Shown: piece by piece, positions 22,583-36,167 of the stretch | Numbering within the stretch: the first letter of the stretch is position 1 | Layout: each line of letters opens with the position of its first letter | Origin: Oxyruncus cristatus | Taxonomy: Eukaryota; Chordata; Aves; Passeriformes; Cotingidae | Reading direction: 5' to 3' | DNA length: 64,000 nt | Assembly (NCBI GenBank): GCA_013399855.1 | Contig: VXAY01003154.1 | Coordinates: 250,106-314,105 of the forward strand | Made by a program: the position numbers and the translations under genes | The notes under the pieces: model-generated | What the model was told of the DNA's origin: nothing | Seen by the model: only the letters and a program-made list of their open reading frames with translations | Database searches by the model: none

Positions 22583-25500
22583 ATTCAGCTGAGGTAGAAG
22601 GCGAGGTTTGATTTTTTCACTGTGAAGCTCTAGGGATCAGACAAAACTTGCTACTGAATTCTTAAAGCAATGCTACAGTAAATCTGATATTTTAAAAAAT
22701 CTGCATGGGCCCATAATGACTGGAAGGCAACACATAAGGACATGGTAGTCTGACCCATATACTCGGTAAAACTTCAGGAGAGATTTTTGAGCTTAGAAAT
22801 AGTTCAAGATACTAAGAAAAACTGACCACTTTACAAGACCCTGTCAAAAGCATTTTTGCAATTCTTTCTCTAAGAAGACTATTTCACAGCAAAACAGACA
22901 CGGTCAAGGAAAGGATAGCCTTTTTATGTTTGGAAAATGTACCTTTTAGGGAAAAGGTTTTCTGTGTGTTATATATTGAGTAAGGGGAAGGTGAGATGAG
23001 GGAATGGAATCTTTAATAAAAGACATTATTAACATAAGAGAGGAAAATTAAATTAATTAAATTAAAGTAGAAATGAGTACAGCTGAGGACAGCTTTGTAA
23101 CCACCAGAGCAGTGACACTTTATGAGAACTGCCTGTCACAGAACACTTTTAAAGTTAGGCTTGACCCATTTGTGTAAATGAAGACATTGCATATTTATTT
23201 CTAATAAGGGGGTGGAGGGTGTGATTCATGGAGGTTGGGTGCCAGGAAATCTGTTTGAGTTCTGCTTTTTTAGATCTCATGGTGGAACTTCTGGGTCTGC
23301 TATAGAAACTTGCTGATGTGCTGGTAAGGAAACAAAAAAAGGAAACATATTTCTGAGAGCAATTTTAGTTTGATAAATTACTGATTTTTTTGCTTCCAAG
23401 GCTGGGATACCACCAGGGCATGGATTAAATAGAGGATCTGTAAGGTGTTAGAGAAAAAAAATACATTTTTACAGTCTCTAACAGAAAAAAATCCAAATGA
23501 TTCATTGTTACTATAATAAATTTAGAGACTAGGGAATAGTAACTGGATGGGAAGTTGTTCATTTGTTCTGGCCCTTTATGGTCCAGTATTATAAACAATT
23601 TTCACCATTTCTGAGAAAGAATTCCTGCGGGGTAGGAGTGCAGTGTATACGCTATATAATTATTCTTCTGTGTCCCTCTGCACTAAAAGTGTGTTTGCCC
23701 TTGGATTTCACCAGAATCACTCTGAAGCTGTATATAGAGGATGAGTTCCATTTGCCCCCTTAGGTTTTTCCCATTTGATAAAAAATAGTAATTTATTCAT
23801 CTTTTTTTTGATGGCAAATAAGTTCATTATATTCAGCCAAACTGCGAGAGCTTCATAAATTATTGTTTAGTAATTCAGTAGAAATACAGTGTTGAACGAA
23901 TTGTTAAGAAGGATGTTAAGTTAATTCTACTGCCATTTCTGAGCCTGATTCTTTTTGAGCAGTCAAAAATTATAATTGACAGGAAATCTGATGCCATCTA
24001 AAGTAATGATAAACATTCAAGTCCTTCAGTAAGAAAGGTTATTGGTCAATTTTTTGGGGGTGTCTTGAATCATATATTTAAAAAGGCATTCTTCAAAGTA
24101 ATTTCTCACCTCCGTTATTCTTGCGGCCATCAAAACAAACACTTTTATGTTTAAGATGAAAGCAAAGTATGTTTCTGCTTAATCATTCTGAAGAGCTTTT
24201 CTTTTTAATATTTAGGCTTTACTTTACCGAGTACAAATATTAAAGTTGAAAGCCTGAAAATCTGCAGGGACTTATATGTTAAACTTCAGGCTTTAACAGC
24301 ATCCAGCAACCCAAGGCAGTACTAGCTCCAGTTCTTTCTCATATTTTTGCAAACACAGTCAGCAGACTTGTAAGTTGCTAGTGATACATACTTTGAGTTT
24401 TACATTCCCACAAGGAATGGCTGGTAGTGAGAAGCCAAGGGTATGGATAAATGACATTAGGGTTTTCAGCTGCATTGCTCCCTGAGGATTTTCCCTGTTC
24501 CTCATGTTCAATGTCGAAAGGTAGAAAATCTTTGACTCTTGTTCTGCATATCAAAGGTGGAAAAGGAGCTGCAGATGAACTATGTGTTGGCATCCTACAC
24601 TGGGAAAGGCACCAACACAGACTGCAATTAAATGTATAGTTTACCTCATTGCTCTCACATTTAAAGTTGGGTGCATTTCTGAATACCTGATAAGTAAGGC
24701 ACAAGGGAACTACTTCCTCGTGCATTTTAAATTCTAAACCAGGTGGTTTAGTTTTATGGGCAGTTCGCAATCAAGGTAGAACCCACCTGCAATTCTGCAT
24801 TAATCTGATCTCATTCCCTTTAATATCAAAGGTAAACCATGCCATTACTTTATGGGAACAATAAAACTTTTTTCATAATTAACATATAATTTCTGTATTA
24901 AATAAAATTAATAGAAAAAACTTGCTAAGTAGATATGTTGAATTATTTGGAAGTATTTTTTTCCCTTTTATTATGCACATATGGCTGCCTAAATCCATAT
25001 TTTATGTGATTGACAAACTACTACTGTTTGCAAAGATTCTTGCTGAACAATCTATTTTCATTCAAATGGTGGTAAGTGCCATTAACACTTATGGGAGTCC
25101 TGGGTACCCATGGTGAAGACAGCAAAACACATTTCCTTAGCTTTGACCTCTTAAAGTGTTGAGCAAGTTGCATTGAATTTTTTTTTTCATTGTTCCCCAT
25201 TAAAAGCACAGAAGAAAACATGATTTTATGATGCTGATATTAAAAACTTACAAACTAGGGAAGCATCAGCAGTGTGGGTGAAGGTTTTTAGTATTGATCT
25301 CAACAAAGTATCATTCAAAAGTCTTCCCCTGTATCAGAACTGAGCTTGCAGTACTGAGTATATTTTTCTTTATGGTGGTATGGAAAGCTAAAGAGTGAGG
25401 TTACCTTGTTTTACAGAAAGAGGTGCACAATAAATCTATTACCAGGTGAATGCCAAAAACTCATTTATACATAAAGTCCTGGGAAAAAGTGTAATAACCT

Positions 25501-26689
25501 GCATCAGTGGTAGACCAGATGTAACACTGAAGGGCAATGTCCAGTGATCCCATCTGTGCTTGCTATTATGATGAAACCTTCCCTTATAGGACATACACCT
25601 TCACTTATTTGGGTGTAGGAAGAGCAGAAACCTAGAGGTCTGAAACTTGTCACCAGCCCTATTTGAGTTTTTAGCTGTTTCATTCACTCAAATATCCTTC
25701 AGGTCTCTAAGACTGGATGCTGGATGCAGCCCATGGTTCCCTTGGCACCTTTTCCTGTATGTGTTCTAAAGAAGCTTCTCTTTTTTTTCTGGGAAATTTA
25801 AAAAGCTCCATGAGCTTACATTTGTTACTGCAATTCAATCCTCTGTCCTTCTGCTGGTACAGGTGAACTGTATGCATTCTTATTTGGAAATGTTTATTCT
25901 ATCCTGAGAGTCCCAGAAGAAATTTTAATAGTTGACCCTTTGGACATGTGCTGTGACTCCAGAAGAATATTAATGTTGTTTCCATAGCAGGTCGGTAGCT
26001 TTTAGCCTCATGTGACAATACAAAAAAAATAGGTTAGTTGGTTATAATTAATGTTTCTTTAACTAGGTCATCAGAGTATAAAATCTCACATCAATGGTAA
26101 TTAATTGGCACTTAAGCAAATATTCAGCAATTCCCTTGCTAGTCTCATAAAGGCATCAGCTTTGTCTGTAATTATCAGAGCCAGGCTTACTCCATTCTAA
26201 CAAATTTGGAAAACAGAGAGCACAGTGAATATTTCACTATGGATTTAATTTACTTAATAATGTAATACAGAGAAGAATTTTGAAAGGATATATAACTTCA
26301 TTGTTTTTCAGTTAAAATTATCATTAGTAGATCACACTTTATGACTAGATTCTATTCCAGTAATCTACTAATGTCTACTACAGGCCTAAACCCATCATAA
26401 ATTCTTTAAAATAGAATTCATATGGCTAGTATTGCAAACAGAGTTTTAATATATTCTAACTGATTCTTAGGAGACACCAGAGAAATAACCACCCTAGTTA
26501 TTATTCAGGAGTCATTACATTATGCAAAAATATACAGTTGTTATTTTTATTAATAGGACAAGATGTAGCTTTTCTGTTTGGTGTGCTTTTTTTTTTTTTT
26601 TCTTGAAGCCAGGACAGTGAACAGAAGCCAGGAGTGTCTTAATATTATATTAACATGAACTACTTTGCAAGCTACAGCGGTGTTGAACT
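22583..26689. other. Gene-free AT-rich interval
   Basis: No gene or CR1 copy was seen. A (AATTA)n-like run lies at about 23045-23066 and T15 at 26587-26601. A 130-codon minus-strand frame (24378-24770) is the longest frame in unique, gap-free sequence apart from the 15.4 kb patch. It has no recognisable family, so chance is the simplest explanation. A hairpin at 24245-24297 is listed separately. Confidence 0.65.
24245..24297. other. Inverted repeat / hairpin
   Basis: The left arm GTTGAAAGCCTGAA (24245-24258) pairs with the right arm TTCAGGCTTTAAC (24285-24297), 13 pairs with one bulged base, across a 26-base spacer. The stem is shorter than a typical microRNA precursor and there is no sign of longer pairing outside it. 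It may be a chance palindrome. Confidence 0.5.
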
Positions 26690-27015
26690 CATTTGCCATT
26701 ACTAACAGAAGGGTCACAGGCCTCGGGCTGCCCTTGCCCTTGGGGGGCTATGGGGCAGCTCTTTCCCCCCTTTCCTGGGAGTCCAGGGGTAAGGGAGAAT
26801 ACCAGTGTAAGAAATAAAGAAAAATTATCAAGTATAGGATTAGGGGACATTGGAAGGGTGAGCACATTACCAGGGAAAATGAGTAGATGCTAAGATTGAC
26901 TTTTTAAGAAAAATAATTAAGTTGCATTGCTGTTGAAAATTTTCTGTATCTCATATTATGCACTTTTAGACTGTTAAATCATTAATTTGACTAACAATAA
27001 ATTCTTGGCTCCACG
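26690..27015 (+). mobile_element. LTR-like dispersed repeat, copy 2
   Basis: This is the counterpart of 14880-15372. It has GGGGGGCTAT, the C-rich block and AGGGGTAAGGGAGAA, then GTAAGAAA, 'ggacattggaagggtgagca', ACCAGGGAAAAT, an AT-rich stretch and the same end, TTGGCTCCA, at about 27015. An AATAAA signal occurs just before the end (AACAATAAATTC, about 26993), where an LTR would carry its polyadenylation signal. The copy is shorter in the middle than copy 1. No internal retroviral sequence flanks it. The family name is unknown to me. Confidence 0.45.
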
Positions 27016-29500
27016 TTCATTTGCTGTTTTCTCTTCTGCTCTTTGCAAGATAGCATGAATAGAAAATGTTCTGTGTGCTTCACTAGATTGTGTTTTCAGG
27101 AAGATGTAGAATTTCTCTGCCATTTATACTATATAAGATGCCTTTGGCACATGGTAAAAAAGTAGTCACAGAGGCACTGGAGCATTGAGAAATCCCACTG
27201 AAATGCTTGGCCAGCACCATTTAAGGAAATGATTGAATTAAAAAATAATTTGTATGACAAAATGAGGTGATACTCTCAGTTATGTGATGATATCATTAAG
27301 AAAAGGGACAAATACCTCTTTGGAAAAAAGCAACCTTAATCCTGGTTGTAAGCTTGATTTTTAACCAAGTAGTGAGGATTAAATTGCTGTAATGTGGCCT
27401 CTGAGTGTCATTTGAGATTCTGTAATGTACAGTTCCTGGTATCCAGCAGCTGGTGCAGGAGAGCCCAGGTCTATAAACATCTGTGGTGGGCATATCCCAA
27501 AAACCCAGGCCAGCTCAAGGACTGTGCATTCTGGTTTGATAGCTGAACCCCACAGAGTTTTTGTCAGGGTAACCAAGGCAGCACTTGGTTTAAAATAGTT
27601 ATTGAAGAGTCCTGAGGACCCCAGGGCAACATCTTCCTGGACACATTATTTCTCAGTAAGACCCATATTGTACTTAAAACTGTTTGATTAGAAATCATTC
27701 TCCTTTGTTCAGATCAGCCAGTCTCTGGAGAGACTAGAAACAGTCTTCAGGGGGAAGAGATTGGTCTGAGAAAGGATATCGAGAAGAGGAACTATCACGT
27801 GAGTGCTGCCTTTCAATGCTTTTTTGCCACAGTGTCCACTGAGCTAACAGAGCTCTTCACATAATTGAACATTCCAGTATCCCTGGTAAGCAGCCAAACT
27901 CTTCTATTCTTCATAAATTTGCTATGACTCGGGGGCATCCAGTGAGGCTTATGGCTTGAGAAACTGTGGATGAGTGTTTTTTCCAGCTGTATGACCACAC
28001 AGGATATTAATATTAATGAAGTCTCTCAGATGCATCCTGCTGATGCAAATCCAGAGGGATACAATGCCTTCTTTAAGTCTGACACTAGTATGAGTTATTT
28101 AATTACATCAGAACATTATTTAATAATATCAGAACTGCAGTCAACCCCACGTATCCTTGCTGGTAGTCACAATTGCAGTGAAGAAGCTGAAAGGTTTTCT
28201 GAAATTTTAAACGCTTTTGTAAAATGCTTTTAGGGTTTTTTTATTTATAAAGAAAGAATTTGACTTTTTGAGCATGTAGTTTATCCTCTGTATAAATGCA
28301 TAATTTAGTGAATTACTAGGAGCATCCAGTCACCATGAAGCTTACACAGATTTTCTAAACCTGTTTATCCTTTAGTCTTGTCTACTTTAGTTCTTTGGCA
28401 AAATCTGCAGGCACCAACAGGTAGAATATTTGACTAAATTTATTTATTAGATTAAAAAATGAGGTTGGAATACATCTTTGGGACAGATATCTTTGGTATT
28501 ATGAATGTCTCCAGGGTTTGGCTGACAAGAACTGGTTTTTTCAGAGGTATTGAAACAGACTTGTTAGGCAAAAAGTATCAGATATTTGCATTTGAAAGAC
28601 AGTTTCTTAGATGGTAGTTCATGCCTGTAAGTCAACAGCTTTTAAGATTCCAGTATATACTCAAGACTTATCAGCCTAGTAGACTATTCAAAAGTCAGTT
28701 AATATCACAGATCAACTTAGGACAGAAACCAAAAGAAAACAAAATTAAAAAAAAAAAAAAGAAAGAAAAGTCATGCACTAGATTTTACTTACATAAAAAA
28801 TATATGCATCTGAGATTTACATTTTAAAATAAGGTCATGCTTTGCCATACATTTCCATGAAATTTAACATCAAACTTTCCCAAATATGTATGCACAAGAA
28901 TCTGACGATTTGGTTTTCTCTTTTTTCCTTTTTTTTTTTTTTTTTCCAGAGAAAACTATACAGGCTTTGAAGTACATAAAAATCCCATTTAGCATGGGGA
29001 GATGAAAGTAGCCATGAGTAAGTACACAGAACTTGTAAATCTGGCATTTAGAATAAAAACACACTGCACTGTCTGGGCATAAATCAGTCAGTGTGCAAGA
29101 CCTTCCTGGGACAAAGGAGGAAGGAGGAGAGAAGGCACTTTGATTAGTTAGAGAAATGTGCTGGTTTTTAAAACTAGTTAATAATAAAACAGCATTAAGG
29201 ATGAAGAAAAATTATGTTAAGGCATCTGAGGACAGGAAGAACCTTCTGTTAATATTCACTCATACTTAAATTTTCAGTCAAGATGTCTGCAGAAAGCATA
29301 AGTTCAGCTGTCATGGAGGAGACTTGGTGTTTCAGTCCCATCAGCTCCTTTCCCACAGCCTTACTTACGGCGGTTTGCATTCATGTTTGCAGTTTATTTG
29401 AACAACAGAAGTTGTAAGTTTTTTCCTTTTTCCTCCTGATCTTTCTGTTTATATAGAACCAGACTAAAGGATTCTTTCATTGTAGGAACTGTTTATTCAT
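27016..29500. other. Gene-free interval
   Basis: No gene was seen. An A14 run lies near 28748-28761 and a T17 run at 28929-28945. The patch at 27420-27620 is GC-richer and could hold an unrecognised old repeat. An 87-codon plus-strand frame (27970-28233) has no recognisable features. Confidence 0.6.
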
Positions 29501-29693
29501 CACTGGCACAGGTTTCCCAGAGAAGCTGTGGATGCCCCATCCCTGGAAGGGTTCAAGGCCAGGTTGGATGGGGCTTTGAGCAGCCTGGTCTAGTGGAAAG
29601 TGTTCCTGCCCATGGCAGGGGGTTTGGAACTAGATGATCTTCAAGGTCTCATCCAAGCCAACCCTTTCCATGAGTCCATGATTTCACAGTCAG
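29501..29693 (+). mobile_element. CR1 LINE 3' end
   Basis: It starts inside ORF2 at 'cactggcacaggtttcccag' and continues through 'gagaagctgtggatgcccca', 'ccaggttggatggggctttg', 'agcagcctggtctagtgga', 'gcccatggcagggggtttgg' and 'aactagatgatcttcaaggt'. The end is decayed ('ccatgagtccatgattt'). About 190 bp; a common, relatively young CR1 lineage. Confidence 0.95.
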
Positions 29694-32600
29694 TCTCTGG
29701 TTCATATTAGCTGCATGTCCTCAGGTCATACTCCTGTTTTCTAGAAGTTATTGTCTCATGGGGTTCTTTACTTATGCATAGAAATGATAGGAGAACAAAT
29801 ACACTTTCAGTCATGAGACATAATATTTTCTTTGTTTTTGGATAGTGATGTGAACAGAACTTTGTTGTAAATATAGTTATAACTTCTTATAAAAGAAGGG
29901 TTAATATTTACACACCATCAGAAGTCTCTTTGGGGATAAGATGAATACTGTTACAATTTTTAACTTTAGAAAATAATTTTTTACAAAGACCAAAAGTTGC
30001 TTTGAATATGGTGTGTTTTTTTATCTTCTGACAGAATTACTTTGATATAGGCATTTCTAATAATCTGTTGCTTTGAAAACACCAGTTAGTCTTCCTGCAG
30101 TGCTATGGACACTGCCTACACACCTATATTTTGGTACTACCCAAGCTATTTTGCCAAATGTTTACAATTAATAATGGTGAAGGATGTTGAAGTGTCATTA
30201 GAAATAACAGAAAGGCAAGCTAAATAAAATTAAGTACAGAAAACCCCTTGTAACTAAGATGAATAACATCACACTAGCACTTTGATTTCAGTAGACGAGC
30301 ATGTAGAGTGCATGCTCAAATTTGTGATTAGAAAATCCTGGGCTTTATCACCAAGCTATTTGCACTAATAGTGACTGCGAATCATTTGGATTGTTCACAA
30401 GTGTAGTCATCTGTATTTAAACATGTCTACACTCTGCATTTACTGTAGAGATGTGAGAATTAGATTTCCTCAGGTGACCAGAACTGCTCCTGTTCTGACA
30501 GCCTGGAGCTCAGAGAGGTATCATTTACACAGACTTCTGACAGACTGAATCAACCTGCAGGAAGGTGCATTGTCTATCCTGCTTTACATATTGCCTGCAT
30601 ATAGTGTACAGTGTAAGTTAAATAATAGCTATTTTGGGATATATGTGTGTGAAGAAGTTAATGAACGTTTTAACGACAAAGAAACAGAGAAGAAAAATGG
30701 ATGAGGAAAGGGTGGGAATCGGATTCAGTTTCCTACAGTGGATGTCCTTCAACCCTTTAAAAAGAACTGGAGCAAGCCTGATGCCATGTGTTTCAGTTTA
30801 AGAAAGCTTTTAGCATTGTATCTATCTCACACTGTCCCTCTGGGACAATGGTGACTTTCACAATGTACAGTTTAGTTGTTTAAAGGAATACTAACCTTAA
30901 ATAAACGGAATGAGATAACAATGAAAGAATCATCAGCATTTCTTTAGCTTTCAGTAAGGTATTGAACTTCATATGAATTTTATAGTGCAATATATATATC
31001 TACATTTTCCATATGGCTTCTAAGAGAAGGCAGTTTCTCAACATTTCTATTTTTTTCACTCATGTACATTTTATTGTAATGCTAATATTGGAATTTAACT
31101 TAAATAATCAATTGAAATACAATAATTAATATGTTGTTTTTCTCTGTATGTAAATACTATATACATAGAAAGATCTATAGAGAGCATAAATATATGACAT
31201 ATATGTTACACATATATATACCATACTAAAAAGTTATTGAAAATTTGTTTAGCTATCTCATTCTTCTGGCTTCAACTGAAAACATATCATGTAATTACAT
31301 TCTCTGGTGTGAGGGCTGTTAGAACAGCCTGAATTAAAAAAAAACAAACAAAACCCACCACAATAAACCCAAGCATCACTAATAAGCAGCTTCTGTATGA
31401 ATTCACAGTTCTTATTTATATAAATCAAGAAGTTGACCTAAGTTTATTATCTTAATTTACTCAACATTTATCTGCTTAAGCCAGAACTAAAGAAAACTAC
31501 CAGTATGAAGCTTCAGCTTTCTGAAACTAAAATTTGATCTGACTTCATTTTGAATTCAGCATGAACACTCCTGTCTCCCTGCCTCTGTTCTCACCATTGA
31601 ATCTGTCTTCCTGGTCTGTGTCATTGCTAGACTATTTCATTTTCACTGTCATTGCTCTCCCCCCTTGAGAGGTGTGCCTGGGATTACCTGTGGGCAGGAG
31701 AGTCTCTTGAGCAGTCGATTCCACAGCAATTGCTTATAGGAGGTGTGAATAAATTCTGAACAATGCCTGTGGGCCCTGGCTGAGGCACAAAGACTAAAAA
31801 AAAACCAAACCACCACGGTTGCTGTAAAAACACACAAATGTTGTATCAGCAGTAGCACTGTCACCATTGTGTCACATTTAACGCTGGGTTAAATGATGAT
31901 CTTTTGTAAATGAACTGTGTAAATGCTAATGGCCATATCTTCAACAAACGTAATTCTAAAGGTATTCACTGCACCTATCACTGCCTTGGGAAGGTGCTTG
32001 GTCAGGTGGGGTATTGACAGGCTTTTATGATTTCTCTGAATCGCACGCAGGTATCTGAAAATCTCTGAAGCAGTTCTTTATACTTCACCTTTGGGCCTTA
32101 AGTGAGCAAGATGTTTATACAGATATTTAATCTGAAGCATCTTTAGAATGCCACCAGCTTCACTGGGATTTCTCATTTGCTTGTAATTTAGGCATGAATT
32201 TGAAGCACTAAATGAAGGATTGATTAAAAAAACAGCTTTAAAATATAGTTCCTTAATAAAAAAAAATCTCTGCAGTAGAAAAATCCTGTAGTTCCCATAC
32301 ATAGACCATAAGTGTAATTGTGTGGGAATTCCTGTGCAAGGAAATATTTTTAAGGAATAAAGCTTCCTGAATGTCTTCCATCTATATAATTATCACTGAC
32401 AAATGACTTTCAATGTAGTCTCTAAAATGGATGACACTGTTTTAAAACATTTAATTCTATATGCTTTCTCATGGGAGAGCTAAACTTTGCTCCTAAAAAA
32501 AGGCAGCTTTTGAAACTCCCATGTGGCAGCAGTCCTTTTTACACTTTTCAGTTGTCCTTCATTGAGAGGAATATTTCATATGTTTCCATATTATATACTG

Positions 32601-32706
32601 GCACAGTATCTAAACCCCTCGTGAGCCTGGAAGAGCTCTCCTAGGACTTTAGAGCTATGTTTAATTTCAGTACATACAACTGAGTCCCACAGAAAAGGAA
32701 GGTGAT
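29694..32706. other. Gene-free AT-rich interval
   Basis: No gene was seen. TA-rich stretches occur near 30985-31000 and 31155-31220. Frames of 72-74 codons on the minus strand (31649-31867, 32078-32302) show no family signature. Confidence 0.65.
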
Positions 32707-32796
32707 CATGGAGTCATAGACAGGCTTGGGTTGGAAGGGACATTAAAGATCATCCAGTTCCAACTCTCCTGATGTGGGCAGGGACACCACCCAGTA
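32707..32796 (-). mobile_element. CR1 LINE 3' end, very short (antisense)
   Basis: The plus strand reads 'catggagtcatagacaggct', 'tgggttggaagggacattaa', 'agatcatccagttccaactc' and 'gatgtgggcagggacaccac', the reverse complement of the CR1 3' end. Only about 90 bp is present. It breaks off exactly where the small tandem repeat at 32797 begins. Confidence 0.92.
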
Positions 32797-32850
32797 GATC
32801 AGACAGATCTAATAAGATCAGACAGATCAGTAATAAGACAGATCTAATGA
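32797..32850. repeat. Short tandem repeat, about 19-21 bp unit
   Basis: The unit GATCAGACAGATCTAATAA (32797-32815) is followed by a two-base-longer variant (32816-32836) and a partial third unit (32837-32850). It abuts the 5'-truncation point of a CR1 fragment, so it may have arisen during the insertion or its repair. Confidence 0.85.
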
Positions 32851-34185
32851 AAGACCAAGGAATGATCTTTGTTAGTAGCTGCTATTTCAATTATCTTTAT
32901 AATTTTGAAATGTCAAAGATAACATGTGACTTGATGAGAATGTAGGAAAAAATCTGTAACCAATATAAATGTGCTCTGTTGTGTGAGGAAAGTACGTTCT
33001 CTGTATGGTATGCATTTTATTCTGATAAAATTTATATGATATAAAATAAGAGAACAGTTGGAGAGGATGAAAAGTTTATCCAGACTTTATATAGTCCACC
33101 CTTATCAAGACTGTTAGAGTTTTTTACTTTTATAATTCAATATTTGAGAGTTTAAAAGAGCTGTGCAAGGATAAGGAAGAACAGGAAAAGGATGAGAAAG
33201 CAAAAATTATTGTGGTCACACACTATTGAAATCAATCACCTTAAATATAGTTTTGCTAATGTATAGCAAAAAAAATCCAAAGTTTGCTTGAAATTTCTGA
33301 CATGAAGTCCATTGGTCCTATCCAGACTAGGAAATTTGAGGGGTCTAGATTCATAAATCTGGATAATAGTCCCAGTGAGACCCCAGCACTCTTGTTTCTG
33401 CATGAAAGTGAACCAAGGAATAGCTCAAAGAAGGCTCAGTTGTGCTCCAGCAAGTATGTTTTCAATAGTGATTTCAAAAAAAACCCATAAATTCATCCTC
33501 AAAACAACTGAAAGCACTACTAGATGTAGGTCATCTGGTGAGATATAGCAGAGGCTGACAGAATTCAAATCTGGGAAAACAGATACCTGGGTGCGGTTTT
33601 GAAGATGCTTTAAATAAAAAGTGCTGATTCAATGCTAGTTCCCTGGAGATGTGGAAAGTTCTCCTTTGACAAACTCTATTTTTGCTGGGATCCCCACATT
33701 ACTCTGTTCAGAGGCAGGAGGGATTAAATTAAACAAAGACAGAACCCATCAGTTGTCAAGTAGGGCTATAAATGGCATCCTTTATCCTGGCTTGTAATTT
33801 TCTGACTGCATATCCTTAAAGACAGACACTCTCTTTACAAGGCTACAATGGATAGATAGATAGATCCAAGTTTAGACACTGGCTGAGGTGGAATACCTTG
33901 TAATTTTCCCAATATTTTCTGTCCCTTTTATGGCAGCATAGGTCTACATTCAGTGCAGTTATATATCCATATATGTATGTTAGATATCTCACACATGGTA
34001 ATATTAAAAATCATCATGTTCACCAGAACTGTTGATCTTTAGTTTTTATCAAAAGCCTTAAAGATTGAGATGAAGAAAAAAAACCCAAACCTCGGAGATA
34101 AGCTTAGTCCTAAAGTACTACTGTTGTGTAGTTAAAATTGTATATACTGTTTGTCACACAGAATCATATATAGTACAGTGTTTTG
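32851..34185. other. Gene-free interval
   Basis: No gene was seen. A short GATA microsatellite (GATAGATAGATAGAT, 33851-33865) is present. A 68-codon plus-strand frame (33284-33490) is unremarkable. Confidence 0.65.
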
Positions 34186-34372
34186 TAGGCTTTATATCAT
34201 ATATTATATATGATATTATATATAATACTCATATATTTATAATATATTCTATTTATTTATAATATATTTGTTTATAATTTATTTATTGCTATATTTAAAT
34301 TTTATATATTGATTTATTTCTATATTGTGTATATATTTTTATATTATTTTATAATTTAGATATATAGTGGTA
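34186..34372. repeat. Extreme AT-rich low-complexity block
   Basis: About 185 bp consists almost wholly of A and T, built from imperfect TATAT, ATTTA and TATTTAT units with only occasional G or C. Many short self-complementary stretches could extrude as cruciforms. It is the most AT-rich block in the window. Confidence 0.9.
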
Positions 34373-36167
34373 GATTTATTTAACAGGGACCATTTTTTGG
34401 AGGGGACATTCATGACTCTCTCTGTTATAATTCTGATAGACAACAGTATTGTGTAAAGGTTCATGAATCTTCATCAAAAGCATATTTTATTAGGCATATA
34501 CAGGTAAAGTTTACCTTAAATATAGCCTAGGGCTACTTATGTGAATATAAACCGCTTTATTTTCCCAACATATTCAAAATTGTGACTATTCCATATTTCC
34601 AATACTCTCACTCAGTGCTCCTAGCAGCTGGTTAAGTGTATTTACTTTCTCCTCTTTTTCTCAAGACACTGTATATTGCTGACAAATGATTTTTTTTTAA
34701 AAAAGCACTTTTGAGGCTCACGCTTTAAAATTTACGGCTTTCATGGCTAACTGCTCAGAAATTATTAAAACCAAAAACTAGTGTTTAGAAAGTACTGGGG
34801 TTTTTTTTTCCCTTTTTGACTTCTCTTGCTGTCAATACAGCTGATGGGATTTCATTTTTTTCTATAACTTCAGTCTTCTGGTGAGTTCTGTGGCTGGTTC
34901 ATTGCTGCAAAGCAGGCTACTCAATTCAGGTAGTTCTGAATCCTAGCAGGGTTTCTTCCTTTGGTCTCGGTGTATTCTGTATCAGATCTTTTGCTTTTGT
35001 CTAGAAATGTAAACCAAAGCTTTTGTCCTCGATTTCAACAGAAGATAAATGCTTTCTTGAGAACTTTATTTCCATAACAGAAATCCTGTATATTTATTTT
35101 AAATTCTAGAAAAGAGAAATAAATGGCGAATAGCTTTTACTTCAGTGTAACAATGGTGAAACACTTACCTACACTCTTGATGCTGAACTGAGGCATATGC
35201 ACATCACTGTTTCTTAAATACCAAGTATAGATAGAATTTGGCAAATTTTGAAATCAAACACTGTGATATCTGTGTTTTGAGTCAAGGATATTCCATGAAT
35301 GAAGTGTGGTCTCAGTTAGTTGACTCATGTTGCAATATGTACAGACATAAAACGATCACTTTCAAGCCATTCCTCTTTCCTTCAGCAGTGGCTTCATTAA
35401 CTTTAGTAACAAGCTGAGCCAATTGAGCAGCTTGGATTTTTCTCCCATCATAAATCTATGGTTGCTGTAATTTTTGCATTGGTTTATTAACTGCCAAGAA
35501 ACCCATCAATACAAGCTCTTCAGCAGGTTCCCTGTGCAGTCAAAAGCAGCTGTAAAGGTTTTACAACAGAGACAGGAGGGATGATTGCTGAAGACAGGTA
35601 ATACTGAAAGGATTGTACATTTCTGGAGTTCTCCAAGATCTAAATTTATTCCTTGAGAGAACAAAGAGGGCAAACTTATCTGAAAAGCTCCGAAAGTCTT
35701 TGATACCATAAATTGTAAGTTAGGGTTTTTTACCTTCTATGCCTTACCTGCTCTTAAACACCTAGCATAAATACACTTGCTATTTGTTTTGCACCTTTCC
35801 AGATATTGAAATCATACACTTATATAAAAAAATTATCCAGCAAGTTTTTCAAGTGAAACAATGAGGACTTTGAAGATAAGTTGAATATACAAGAAAATTA
35901 AAAAAAAAAAAAAAGTGTAACCATTCATGTTACTTATCCAGTCCAGTAATTTGATGTTTAGGTAATTATCATACCTCTACTTAGTTTCATGTGTGAGTTG
36001 CAAAGCTTTCAAACTAATTCTTTCCTGCACTAATTTGCAAAATTTTGAGTAGTTTTTTCCTGATCAGCTAACTAGCTTATTGTTAAGGAAACTGTGCAAT
36101 ATTCTCATTAGTGGTGATATGCTTGATTTTTTAAAATGAGGTTTAATTAAGTGTCTATATTTAGATA
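34373..36167. other. Gene-free AT-rich interval
   Basis: No gene was seen. An A15 run lies at 35900-35914. A strong minus-strand donor-like site (ACTTACCTAC on the plus strand, near 35165) has no convincing acceptor partner, so no exon is called. Confidence 0.65.

Noticed and set aside
24378..24770. 130-codon minus-strand open frame in unique DNA
   Set aside because: No recognisable domain, signal peptide or splice context. By rough estimate, one or a few frames of this length are expected by chance in 64 kb.
35160..35230. Strong minus-strand splice donor near 35165
   Set aside because: Possible acceptors leave exons of only 14-19 bases with weak pyrimidine tracts, so no exon is credible.
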